The position numbers and the translations under genes were made by a program. The notes beneath the pieces are model-generated. The model saw nothing but the letters and a program-made list of their open reading frames with translations, made no database searches and was not told where the DNA came from. Source: Dermanyssus gallinae (taxonomy: Eukaryota; Arthropoda; Arachnida; Mesostigmata; Dermanyssidae). From it: 64,000 bases of DNA. Each line of letters starts with the position of its first letter. Position 1 is the stretch's first letter. Location of the stretch: positions 226,501 through 290,500 of the forward strand of contig QVRM01004000.1 in the NCBI GenBank assembly GCA_003439945.1, given 5' to 3'. Shown in pieces: positions 49,561 to 58,662 of the stretch.

Positions 49561-49958
49561 TAGTTCAATAAGTTTTTAGAATGAGCTTTTTAGAATTCGA
49601 ATTTTGGCGCGCTTCCACCGCTATTAGGAACTGCAACTTTTCGACTGCTAGCATTCAAAATATTATGGTGATTGGCCGTTGCGATTTCGTTTGATAGCTT
49701 TTCCCGTGCAACGTATCGGCGAGATTTTTAAAAATGAAGAAAAAAAGAGTTTCGAGTGGTTATCAAGCATTTTTATTTCAAAGGTTGGAATGCGACCCAA
49801 GTAAAAATTGTGTTGGACGAGACGTACGGTGACTCTGCGCCATGTTTTGCCACTGTTTCCAACTGGATTAATGTGTTAAAAAGAGGGTCGCAGGAGCACC
49901 GAGAATGAACTACGTCCAGGAGGCCAAAAAACGGCAACTGATGAGGAAAACATAGAGA
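49559..49958 (+). mobile_element. Truncated copy of mariner B
   Basis: Starts at the TA tract with GGTAGTTCAATAAG and matches the transposase 5' end of the copy at 37335-38624 (read from 38622 to about 38222) at about 97 percent by eye. Extra bases in an A-run near the start codon and in a G-run near 49888 break the frame. Similarity stops abruptly after AAACATAGAGAA, where the inner fold-back begins; no 3' half is found to the right. Confidence 0.9.
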
Positions 49959-50613
49959 ACACACTGTCGGGTTCGTGAGAAAATTCTGCTTCTTCCGAAG
50001 AATATACAAGACCGGTCAGAAGATGCGACACGGTCGTTTAGAAGAGAATTCGTCAAAAATGAAGTTTTTTATTAGCTTTTACGCCAAATACTTCAGAATC
50101 ATAACCCTACGACCACCCACGTGTTCAAAGCTAACATATTCAGCAAATGCGCATTTCATGACGATCATTTTGGTACCAAACCTATGGCAATGCGAGCTGT
50201 GGTTGCGGAGCAATTACGATTTTTCGGAGGGCATGTCCAGATTAAGTGCATGTAAAATGACTGTGTGGCGACGTTCACTACCGCCGATGTGTCGCGCGAC
50301 AGCCGCAGCGCGTCATTTTTCATGCACTTAATCTGGACATGCCCTCCGAAAAATCGTAATTGCTCCGCAACCACAGCTCGCATTGCCATAGGTTTGGTAC
50401 CAAAATGATCGTCATGAAATGCGCATTTGCTGAATATGTTAGTTTTGAACACGTGGGTGGTCGTAGGGTTATGATTCTGAAGTATTTGGCGTGAAAGCTA
50501 ATAAAAAACTTCATTTTTGACGAATTCTCTTCTAAACGACCGTGTCGCATCTTCTGACCGCTCTTGTATATTCTTCGGAAGAAGCAGAATTTTCTCACGA
50601 ACCCGACAGTGTG
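49959..50613. repeat. Young 300-bp inverted repeat with 50-bp centre
   Basis: The arms 49959-50260 and 50311-50613 are about 98 percent identical in inverted orientation; the translated frames of the two arms differ at only a few residues (K/T-S and Y/H). The centre contains TGTCGCGCGACA, itself a perfect 12-bp palindrome. The sequence belongs to the same family as 7805-8968, whose arms are far more diverged. Confidence 0.93.
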
Positions 50614-50905
50614 TTTAGTTTCTGTATAGGAGGACTGGTTGTCTCGCAACAGCACATTTTATGCTCCTATGTCGGGCAAAAACACTAGTGTCACAAATTG
50701 TAGTAATTTCGCTCTCACTCCGAAACAAGACTTCTCAGAGACCATGTTCCATTGGAAAAAATATTTGCTTTAACGAGCTCTACAATTTGTATATTCTATT
50801 ATGAAAAATTTCTGCAACACCCTGTATATATATATATATATAAGGCGAGCACTACCGAGTGTGCAAACGTATTGTAAATGATTAATAAATCATCACAATA
50901 TTTTC

Positions 50906-51213
50906 TATATATATATATACCCACCCATACCCATATATATATATATATATACCCACCCATACGTTCGTCAAAGTGCCCGAGTTACACACACAATAAATGT
51001 TTGCAATGTCTAAAAAAAAATACGGAGGTAGCACAATTCGGGCGATGTCGTGGATTTCAGGTTAAGGTTGACTTGATCTCACGCCGTTACACCTAGAACT
51101 AAAAACATTTTTTTTAGAGGATTCTCTACATTCTGTTTTTAATTATAGCCCATCCATTGTCCCCTACGGGCCTGAAATCACCGTAGCGCCAATAGTCGAT
51201 GCACGGAAAGCCG
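50906..51213. other. Non-genic stretch
   Basis: TA tracts and a duplicated ACCCACCCATAC word (about 50919-50931 and 50951-50962); no gene recognised. Confidence 0.5.
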
Positions 51214-51428
51214 GACATGTTGAGATATCTAGTACTCTTTTCGGGCTGACCCTCAGCCAAGATTTAACGTCCACAGAACTGCTGTTCGCATTGCTTCATA
51301 GAGGGACTCCCCACAAATACAAATGTGCAACGGTGGGGCTCAAACCGGCGCGCCTATGTGTCTCCTTCGGCCGCGAGGCGCAAGCGAATGCACCCACCAC
51401 GTCACTGAGCTCGACATGTTGAGATATC
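51214..51428 (-). repeat. tRNA-derived SINE with 16-bp target-site duplication
   Basis: GACATGTTGAGATATC occurs at 51214-51229 and again at 51413-51428, exactly flanking the SINE body (51230-51412). The body shares TCGGGCTGACCCTCAGCCAA, ATTTAACGTCCAC and the reverse B box (GGGGCTCAAACC) with the 27.3-27.9 kb copies. A perfect direct repeat of this length is the signature of LINE-mediated insertion. Confidence 0.92.
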
Positions 51429-52880
51429 GAGGGGTTCTCTAGCAGCCCTTATGGGAGCAACGCCATCGCACCTAACGCGTCTTTGTAACCCATTGACACC
51501 CGGCCCATTGATTGATCAATTGATCTATTACGTACACGTAAAATATGTATCTGCCGAAAGTGGCCAAACTAGCGATGGGCAGAGAGAGAACGAGAGAGAG
51601 AGAGAGAGAGAGAGGCAGTGTGTTTAGTTTTCAGCTTTTGTGTGCAATCATTCCCGAGGGACGACGGTCGCTTAACGCTTAGCCCGTCTTAACCAGTGAG
51701 TAGTCTGTATCAGCAACAGCGGCAGAACCGGCAATCTTGCCTGCAAGCACACTTCGAGGGCGGTGCATTAGTGTGAATTATACACAAGCTTTAGCCGGAA
51801 GGCCAACTATAAGCTCAAGGCGATCTGCAGGATGATAGTCGCAAGTGCAATAGGAAGTCACACACAACAAGGTCACAACGCACGTCGGAGACTTGTTGTT
51901 GTTGATTACTACGGTTGATCGGCGGCTTAGTTTTGTCTCGACGTGGTTCCGATGACGTTGGGGCATGCCGCGTATGGCAATTGAAAAACGATTCAATAAA
52001 ATTGAAGCAGTAATTCTACCTATATCAGCAGCCACACACACAATCATCGGGTGTTGTTATTGTTGTTGTTGTTGTTGTTGTTGCTGTTTGGCGTTGGTTT
52101 TCGTTGGCTAGCGAGACGAATGAAAGGGAGTGCGTAAGATACGCAAGCACACTAAAGCAATGGGGGTGCCGTTTTCGGCACGCGACCACAACAACGTGGC
52201 TGGAGTCAGTAAGTCCAACGTTTTTCGTTAGACAAAAACGGCGACGACGTTACAAAGCCCGCGCTAGCACTCAACTCGCTCGAGCGTGATTTAACAAAAT
52301 CGCTTATAAGCTAAACAACGAAATTCAGTCAGTCGTGTGGTGCTTGTGCTGTCTGAAGAGATGTTATTCAATGAAAAATAGCGTTCCTTTCTGCTTAGAT
52401 TCAGAATATACACTTGATCTGTTTTACAGTTACTATCTTCGTCACGTATAGCGTTTAGCTGCAATGAGATTGTGTACTCAGGCGTGTTCACTCATCGACA
52501 CACTTTATTAGGAATGCACTTAAAGCAATATTAGTGAACAATCATAGATTAACGGCAACCCAGCAACCGAGTGGGCGAGATTGCTGGAGCTCTGTCGTCA
52601 TTAACCTCGTGGCTTCTTTTACAATACACGGCAAATTGAGCGCAGCATAATATTCACTGCTTTAAAATGAAGTTGTTATAATCCGCAGATGCCCTATGTG
52701 CGTACAAAACATTTTTATTAAATATTGTACTTCCAAAACAGTCCCGCGTCGAACCTCGACAGCTGTAGGAGGCTATTGACCGCCGTCCTGTGAAGGCCCA
52801 GAGTCTAATCGTCCAGCGTCTTCTCCTGTCCGAGGGTGCGCACCAGAAAGTGGTGCTCCTCTCACCCCGGACCAACAGAG
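51429..52880. other. Non-genic stretch
   Basis: (GA)n at about 51584-51614 and (TTG)n at about 52050-52083. No gene recognised. Confidence 0.5.
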
Positions 52881-52899
52881 CCTATAAGACGTATTTAGG

Positions 52900-53380
52900 C
52901 CTCCTTGGCATAGAGCGCCTCCGCCGTACTCGTAGACTATTGAAGTAGCTGTTGGAGCGACGAGAACTGTGCGGACAATTCAGTGATAACGTCAAAGTCC
53001 ATGTCTTTCTCGGGGCCCCCATCAAGCCCTCGGGAAACAAAGCGACGCGCCGGGAACTAGAATAGGTCCATGGGTTTCCTATAATCCGCGGCGGTTCTCG
53101 CCGCTCCAACGCTGGTTGAGAAGTAGACCTGCGCCGTGTCAGAATCTGCCCACTCAAGGGCCCGAGCACTAACTGCGCTTAGGAGTGTCCCTAGATCCCC
53201 ATCGGAATGCTTGCAGGCAGTTTGAAGTGCCCATCGAGGGGCATCTGCAGACGTTCTATGCTTTCTTAGGTCCAGGTCGAGTTTTTCGGCCACTTTCTCA
53301 ATCTTGCTATTTTCAGTGAACGGTTTGGCGAGAATCTTCTTCCTCATTGCAGCGAACTTCAGACGTTTTATTATATTCAA
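52900..53380 (-). mobile_element. Unrecognised protein-like ORF, probably part of a retroelement
   Basis: On the minus strand 53380-53057 is open and reads as a balanced, mostly helical, charged protein (AEKLDLDLRKHRTSADAPRW and ALEWADSDTAQVYF among others) ending in stop at 53057; after a frame change, 53040-52900 continues in similar style (GPEKDMDFDVITEL). I do not recognise the family. Its place beside LINE ORF1/ORF2 remnants suggests a retroelement coat-like ORF, but that is inference; a host exon is possible. Confidence 0.35.
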
Positions 53381-53475
53381 AGCCTGAATCCAGGTTTGGC
53401 CTTATCGACGTCTGCTTCAATGTAGTTGAGGAAGCAAATTAGGCCACAGCGATTTCCCCTCTTCTCAATGTCCCA

Positions 53476-53800
53476 GTGCTTGCCAAATGTTATGACCTAA
53501 CATGCTATAGGGCCACCATCGCCGAAATTAACAAAGGTTTTGCCAAGCAAGATCTTGGCCACACTGAGGAACGTCGGCGCAGTCTCAGCCAAGTGAGTAA
53601 CCTTTATAAAGGGGACCGGAAAAGTTTGACGTCATTAACAACTAATCGTGTACTTCTTCACTTCAACCAATTACCACCGTCAGAGGTGTGATTCAGGCTT
53701 TCAGAACGATTAAGGTTACTACTACTACTTGCTATAAGTGCTTAAAGCTAGGTCACAGGGCTGCAACGATCTCGCGTGCAAATAGTGTGGGGATCCTGGC
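53476..53800 (+). mobile_element. LINE ORF1-like remnant with zinc knuckle
   Basis: After an open segment ending NQLPPSEV, a shifted frame reads CYKCLKLGH with Cys at 53730 and 53739 and His at 53754 (CX2CX4H), followed by a broken second knuckle (RACK, stop, CGDPG). ORF1 proteins of Jockey- and I-type LINEs and gag proteins carry such CCHC knuckles. The fourth ligand is lost and stops intervene. It lies 0.4 kb before an RT remnant on the same strand and may belong to it. Confidence 0.5.
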
Positions 53801-54199
53801 TGAATGTATTTAATGCAAGCGATATCGATTTAGCCCTCAAGGCCTTGGAGACATTCGGTGGCGGCGGCTCTGCCGACACGCTAATAAAGTGTATCAGAGG
53901 CACAAAAAGGTCAATTCCCCTGAGAGCAAATTTCTATATCTAGAGAGTCGTAAGCGAAATCAACATGGCCCAAGTGCCGCAAGAGCTGCTTTTTACAGGA
54001 CACAATTTAACACATTGCGTAAAGACACAAGACAACTCTAGAATTTTATCAATAAAACATGTAGTCGACATAACTACATATGAGTGATTCCGCTCGTACT
54101 TAACCTTAATAATTTAGAATGGGAAAGTTGGCTTGATGAAGTCCTCGTGGCTATTCATACGTATAGGACCTCGCAGGGTTCTATGCTAGGAATTTACTG
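53801..54199. other. Non-genic stretch between ORF1- and RT-like remnants
   Basis: No motif can be read; probably decayed retroelement sequence. Confidence 0.35.
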
Positions 54200-54770
54200 T
54201 TAGTTCTTATGCATTTTATTCTCTTTAATATCCGGAGGGAGTACTTAAGCAAGCCAATTGCTTTTGTTTATGAGACTACGTTGCTTTTTCGACTGAATGC
54301 CTCCAAGGTCTGCTCGGAGTTGCCTCATCTTCTCTTACAAGTGGGCTTACGATTGTCAACATCTTCAATAAATGTTGTATTATCCTGCATTCTAGCAAGA
54401 CGAGCGTTGTCGTATTCTGAGCTTCGCAGCTAAAGCTTGACTTTAACAGGAAAATGTTCCTGCAGCAGGAAGAGACTAGAGTCAGTCCTAACAGTGACCA
54501 TAAAATATCTTAGACTTACACTGGATGAGTGCACTGGATGATGAGCTGGCATACGCATTTAGAATACATGAAGCCCAAATGCTATGCCATCATTTCAGCC
54601 CTTTATCGCATGCGGCTTATCGGGGTTCCCCTAGATGACCTGACCTTGGTCTACAAGACCCTGTTCCTGCCAGTCCTCGTGTACGGTATATTTATATGGG
54701 GAAGTGAGTGTAAGGAGTGAGTCCTCTGCCCGACTTGAATAATGCAAAAGACGATGCTCTAAAACTCATA
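54200..54770 (+). mobile_element. LINE RT remnant (palm to thumb)
   Basis: About 54255-54420 reads FVYETTLLFRLNA and VGLRLST, resembling the FADD..LL motif-C region with ET in place of DD. Then about 54499-54530 reads IKYLRLTLDE, the IKYLGvtLD box, and 54540-54715 reads ISALYRMRLIGVP, then LVYKTLFLPVLVYGIFIWGSE, the thumb motif (LY...LP.L.YG...W). Stops and frame changes separate the blocks. Non-functional; clade not assigned. Confidence 0.65.
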
Positions 54771-54907
54771 TTTAGCAGGCGACGCCAAGACTCCGTCAGT
54801 GATCTCTCTATGATGCCTATAATATCGTCATGGCTAAGGCACATGTGCTTTTTCTGTTGTGTTTCTTCGACTAATGTGCTTACCCTTTAAAAATGTATTG
54901 TTTTTTA

Positions 54908-55300
54908 TTATAGCTTTAGACATCCTGTATAAACGGAATTGACGGCAGGCCCGTTCAAAGAAAAGTCAACATTTTTACAAATCGCTTTCTGTGAAAGCGA
55001 TTTCCTAAAACTCACATAGAAACGTCCTGCACCGGGCCGGTTGCTCCCTTTCTTGCAATAATTGCCCTTACCTGGATTGTTTAAGTAACAGCGATACCCG
55101 TACTTACTAAAACGAATTCTGATCACATTTTTTTTATTAATCAAATGTTTATTCACACACGCAGTTGTACAGGACCCGTCCATGTATCTACTGTCACAAT
55201 CTTAGTTGTCAAGAAGTATTCTGGGTTTATCAACGCCAATTTTACTTCTTGTTCACTTGTGAACTCTTCAAACGATACAGTGTCTAGCAGAGCATATCTT
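54908..55300 (-). mobile_element. Cysteine-rich remnant, probably LINE ORF1 (secreted Cys-rich domain not excluded)
   Basis: Minus strand: about 55265-55150 reads KLALINPEYFLTTKIVTVDT and TGPVQLRV, then after a frame change 55183-54908 reads NKHLINKKNVIRI, KYGYRCYLNNPGKGNYCKKG and a basic tail. ORF1 proteins have a similar order: 'TKIVTV.F...P..LRV', then a knuckle region with 'KYGH'. In the second frame alone the pattern GSCTTAC...YRCYLNNPGKGNYC (CX3C, then CX10C) also resembles some small secreted Cys-rich arthropod proteins. The continuation of protein-like sequence in the upstream frame favours ORF1. A perfect 11-bp hairpin lies at 54979-55003. Confidence 0.4.
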
Positions 55301-55387
55301 CATTGTAGTTTTTTTTGCAAATAGCAACCCGCTCAAAACGTAAACCCGCTTATTGCTGGCTAGTCTGTGAAGCCGCTTTTGCTTGCT

Positions 55388-55865
55388 TTAGAACGTAGGT
55401 TGTACGTCTAAGAGGGTGACGGAGACGTTTATTGCAAAGCGCACTCCGCCAACACAACAGCTTAGAATAGCAAGCGCCTGCTGATGAAATCTATTGCGGC
55501 TAGATAGGGCCAAGTCGTCTCCCTGTATTGACACATTAACTAATTTATGCCGATTAGTTATACGCTCAAAAAGGTCCGCAACATCGACAATAGAAGAGGG
55601 CTGAGAGTGCCACTCCACGCGAAGCTGGTAGTCTGGACCAGACCCTGCTGCAGAGTTACGCCGTCGTCATAATAGCAAATTTGAAGAGTAGCTGCGATGA
55701 GACTTAATAACTTCAATGGAACAACGGCCTGTTCCCATCCGCAACCTCTCTAGATCCTGTGTCGAACGTTCTGGTAAAGTCAACAAATACAGCATAATAA
55801 TAACAGGCTGCCTCCGGCCTCGGTCGCTGCTTCTCTTATCTCTCCGTGCAGAGCGTTGCAAACTG
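55388..55865 (-). mobile_element. LINE RT remnant with motifs A and C
   Basis: The minus strand reads AVFVDFTRTFDT at about 55757-55790, corresponding to RT motif A (DxxkAFD), then pieces of the LSPLLF box near 55590-55610, then VNVSIQGDDLALSS at about 55507-55540, corresponding to motif C with QGDD in place of YADD, and GGVRFAINVS at about 55430-55460 (the GL.(I/L)N..KT region). At least three frame changes or stops. Dead element, clade not assigned. Confidence 0.65.
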
Positions 55866-57114
55866 ATATCGTAGATCTAGTACTTGGTCGGAAACCGTGT
55901 CGCCCTTCGGAGACTACCCCACGAGACTTACTGCATGGTGACGAACCACAAGTCTCGACAAATGTTTATATGTACACAGCTCTCACAAATTTCGCGCTGC
56001 CAAGATGTAGGATCCTTCGGGCAGCCCTTGGGCCTCTTGGGCAACTCTTGTTTGCCTCTGTGGGTTCCATGCTGTATGATGCGTATGGATCTGCCGAGAA
56101 CTAGTGATAGCTGAGGACACTATACATCGACTCGGAGCTGTCATATATTATTATGATTGCTATTACAAAGGAGACATATTAGCACAGCACTAGTGCTAGC
56201 AGTGATCTCAGCGCAAACCTTTCGTTGACAGCAGCAGCAGCAGCAGCAGAAGCAACAACAAGACAAGACGTGCGAAGCGCACGAGAACTAAGTTTTTGAT
56301 AAACTACAGAAAAGCAAGCATGCGTGCTGCACGTGACTGTCAATGCATTATTGTTTCTTCTGCAGCGCAGTGCTGGAGTTGTCAATAGCCCTGCTCTGAG
56401 TGTCCCTAGACGTGACGACAAATTGCGAGCAATGTGTTGTTGCTATTCATATTCGGATAGGTTTCGCGAAACAGCTACCTTGTACATTGGCAAATGGTGT
56501 CGCAGAAGCAGACTGCTCGAACCGCAGTTGATATATTGCGAATCAGCATTTGAGTTGCAATACGCTTCGTGTTCGAGCTAACTCAAGCAGCATTCTGTGC
56601 GTCATATATGCGAGCACATTCTGCTGAGTGGCACGTAAAATTAATTTACTAGACGCAACGCACATACGCCTAATGAATTTTATAAAATCCCCAGTAATGG
56701 AGTTAGTCGCGTTATTTGGAGCCTCTGAGTACGACTGGTTCAATGGCTTGCCGCACGGTGGGATGGGGTGCAATACCTTCGGGTTCTCTACGTTGAGTAC
56801 ACAGACTACTTTCATGTGGTCGACCGATGCACCGCTCACGTTCATCGAAACTCGAAAACTACGTTTAGCCAGAGTGAGGCGTGTGAAAGATTAATCAATA
56901 TAAACCAGCGGAATGTTCCGACACCCGGCGCATTTTGGCTACGGTCACAAGTGACTATACATCGAGTCATGGGTGCCCAAGGTTCAGCACGTAGTGCCTA
57001 TAGCTCTTTGTCGTCTTTCGGCCATGACGTTGTTCAAGTGCATTTCTTCATCTATTCAGGCTGATGGAAGCGTCGGCGATGAATAAGACTACTTTTGGCA
57101 ACAATGTATAAGAC
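55866..57114. other. Non-genic stretch
   Basis: Frames at 55856-56104 and 56628-56894 are open but not recognised. CAGCAGCAGCAGCAG run at about 56231-56248. Confidence 0.45.
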
Positions 57115-57393
57115 GTGGACGGGAGCGGCTGGACTCTAGACTATCTGGATACACTCGAGTATAATGGACGTGAGTATGCATTCCCCGGTCAACCGAAGAA
57201 GTTGCTAACGGCCGGACCATACCTCGGCGTACCGTCCAGGCTCCTGAGCCAAGTTCTGGCCCTCAGCGTGCCGGTGGCATCGAAGCTTCGCACACGACGA
57301 GGAGGAGGGTATACGCAACGTTCAAATAAAGACACGCATATTCAGACGAAATGCCAGGTTGATAGAGAGAAGACAGGGAGAGATGTACTCTGA
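57115..57393 (+). CDS. Unrecognised protein-like segment, possible exon
   Basis: The + strand from 57115 to about 57310 reads a non-repetitive, balanced sequence: DGSGWTLDYLDTLEYNGREY, then FPGQPKKLLTAGPYLGVPSR and LALSVPVASKLRTRRG. After 57310 the composition turns to a repeat-like tail and the frame ends at 57393. It starts at GTG, so a real protein would need an upstream exon; GAGGGTATACG near 57304-57314 could be a donor. No family recognised, and the opposite strand is open in part. Confidence 0.25.
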   Translation: MDGSGWTLDYLDTLEYNGREYAFPGQPKKLLTAGPYLGVPSRLLSQVLALSVPVASKLRTRRGGGYTQRSNKDTHIQTKCQVDREKTGRDVL

Positions 57394-58475
57394 TGTCCAC
57401 GCGACGCGGTCAACAACAACAACAATGACAACAACAACGAAGCAAACTTCGAACTACTATATTCAAACCATTGATGCACAAAAGTGAGAATGCATTATGA
57501 TGCATTTTGCATGTCTTAGAGAAGCGGGCAGCAACCAATTAAATGGTCTGTAGGCAACGCTAAGAATAGAACACAGGCTGCGGAGAAGGGAGTAAGTCGA
57601 CCCAAGCTTTTGTCTATCTTACCAGAAATATTAACCCACGACTCATATACCGAGAAGAAGCGTACGCCGCACAAGATTTATGACTTCCAGGCTATCTTTG
57701 ATAGACGCTTTCACCCAGCTTGAACAGATAGGGTGATTTACGGTGAATAAATATGACCACGTGACTAGAGTGACACCGTGTCAAAATGCTCGCCTATTTT
57801 AGAGGTGCGCTTCAACTGATTAACGGAAGCTTCTTCTTTTCGTCGTTGAAAGCGTGAGACAAATGATTATCGCAGAATAATAAACTCTCACTGAACACTA
57901 CGACAAACAACGCCACATCGCTTCGAAAAACCAAAGCAGTTTCCAGCCGAATATTTTAATTAGCGGCCAGCTTGATCGCGTGTGGTGTAATATCATCTTG
58001 TCGAATAAACGATAAGTCGTAGAATCAGGATGCTGCCTAAAGGACTGTTGGGAAAAAACTTATATATCTCAGGATGTCCGCTTACGCTGACACGCTAAGC
58101 ATCTCTGATGTTAAAGGGTCGCATGTGTTCATAAAAGACTGAGCTGCTAGAGAAGCATTATATATAAATTAATATACTATGCCGAATGTTAAGCGAATTG
58201 TCGGCTAATTGTGTCGAATGCTATGTCTGTTGGATAAGATTCGCCGTACTATCTAGGTGGTCATTCAGAATAAAAAAGTACTAACGGTAATACTTAGTCA
58301 TGTGCTAAACACGGCGTCGCTAATTAGATCCGATGTCTAGGAAGTTCATTGAGGCTAAGTGCATATGAAACGACCGAGTAAGCTTTGTACCCTGTAGTGC
58401 AAAAACCAAAAAAAAACGTTGATGTCGTGTAGCGTTTAGTTCTGCATTGTGATTATATGCCAATATTTAAAAACT
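57394..58475. other. Non-genic stretch
   Basis: CAACAACAACAACAATGACAAC run near 57412-57440. No gene seen. Confidence 0.5.
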
Positions 58476-58662
58476 TCCTTTCGGGCTGATCCTTAGCCAA
58501 CATTTAACGTGCACGAGTTTGCTTTCGCATTGGTTCGTAAGACAGATTCCATACCCTATACCAAAATGTGCAACGGTGGGAATCGGACCCGTGCGGCACC
58601 TACGTGTCTCCTACGGTCGCAAGGCGCACGCGAATGCACCCACCACGCTACCGGGCTCGACA
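58476..58662 (-). repeat. tRNA-derived SINE, older copy
   Basis: Same family as the 27.3 and 51.2 kb copies (TCGGGCTGATCCTTAGCCAA, ATTTAACGTGCACG, reverse B-box-like GGGAATCGGACCC, CACCACGCTACCGGGCTCGA), with more substitutions. TTTAAAAAC before it and CTTAAAAAC after it may be a degraded target-site duplication. Confidence 0.8.

Larger units (their letters stand above)
49460..50905. mobile_element. Nested palindrome: outer arms, mariner fragment, inner fold-back
   Basis: Outer arms of 65-66 bases: 49460-49524 and 50841-50905 are reverse complements with a single mismatch. Each arm is flanked on both sides by TA tracts. Between them lie a 5' fragment of mariner B (49559-49958), then an inner inverted repeat (49959-50260 and 50311-50613) and the right-hand end of the fold-back family up to a terminal repeat near 50806-50824 (TTTCTGCAACACCCTGTA). 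Together this is a palindrome inside a palindrome of about 1.45 kb. Confidence 0.88.

Noticed and set aside
49460..50905. LTR retrotransposon (outer repeats as LTRs)
   Set aside because: The outer repeats are inverted, not direct, and no gag/pol is present.
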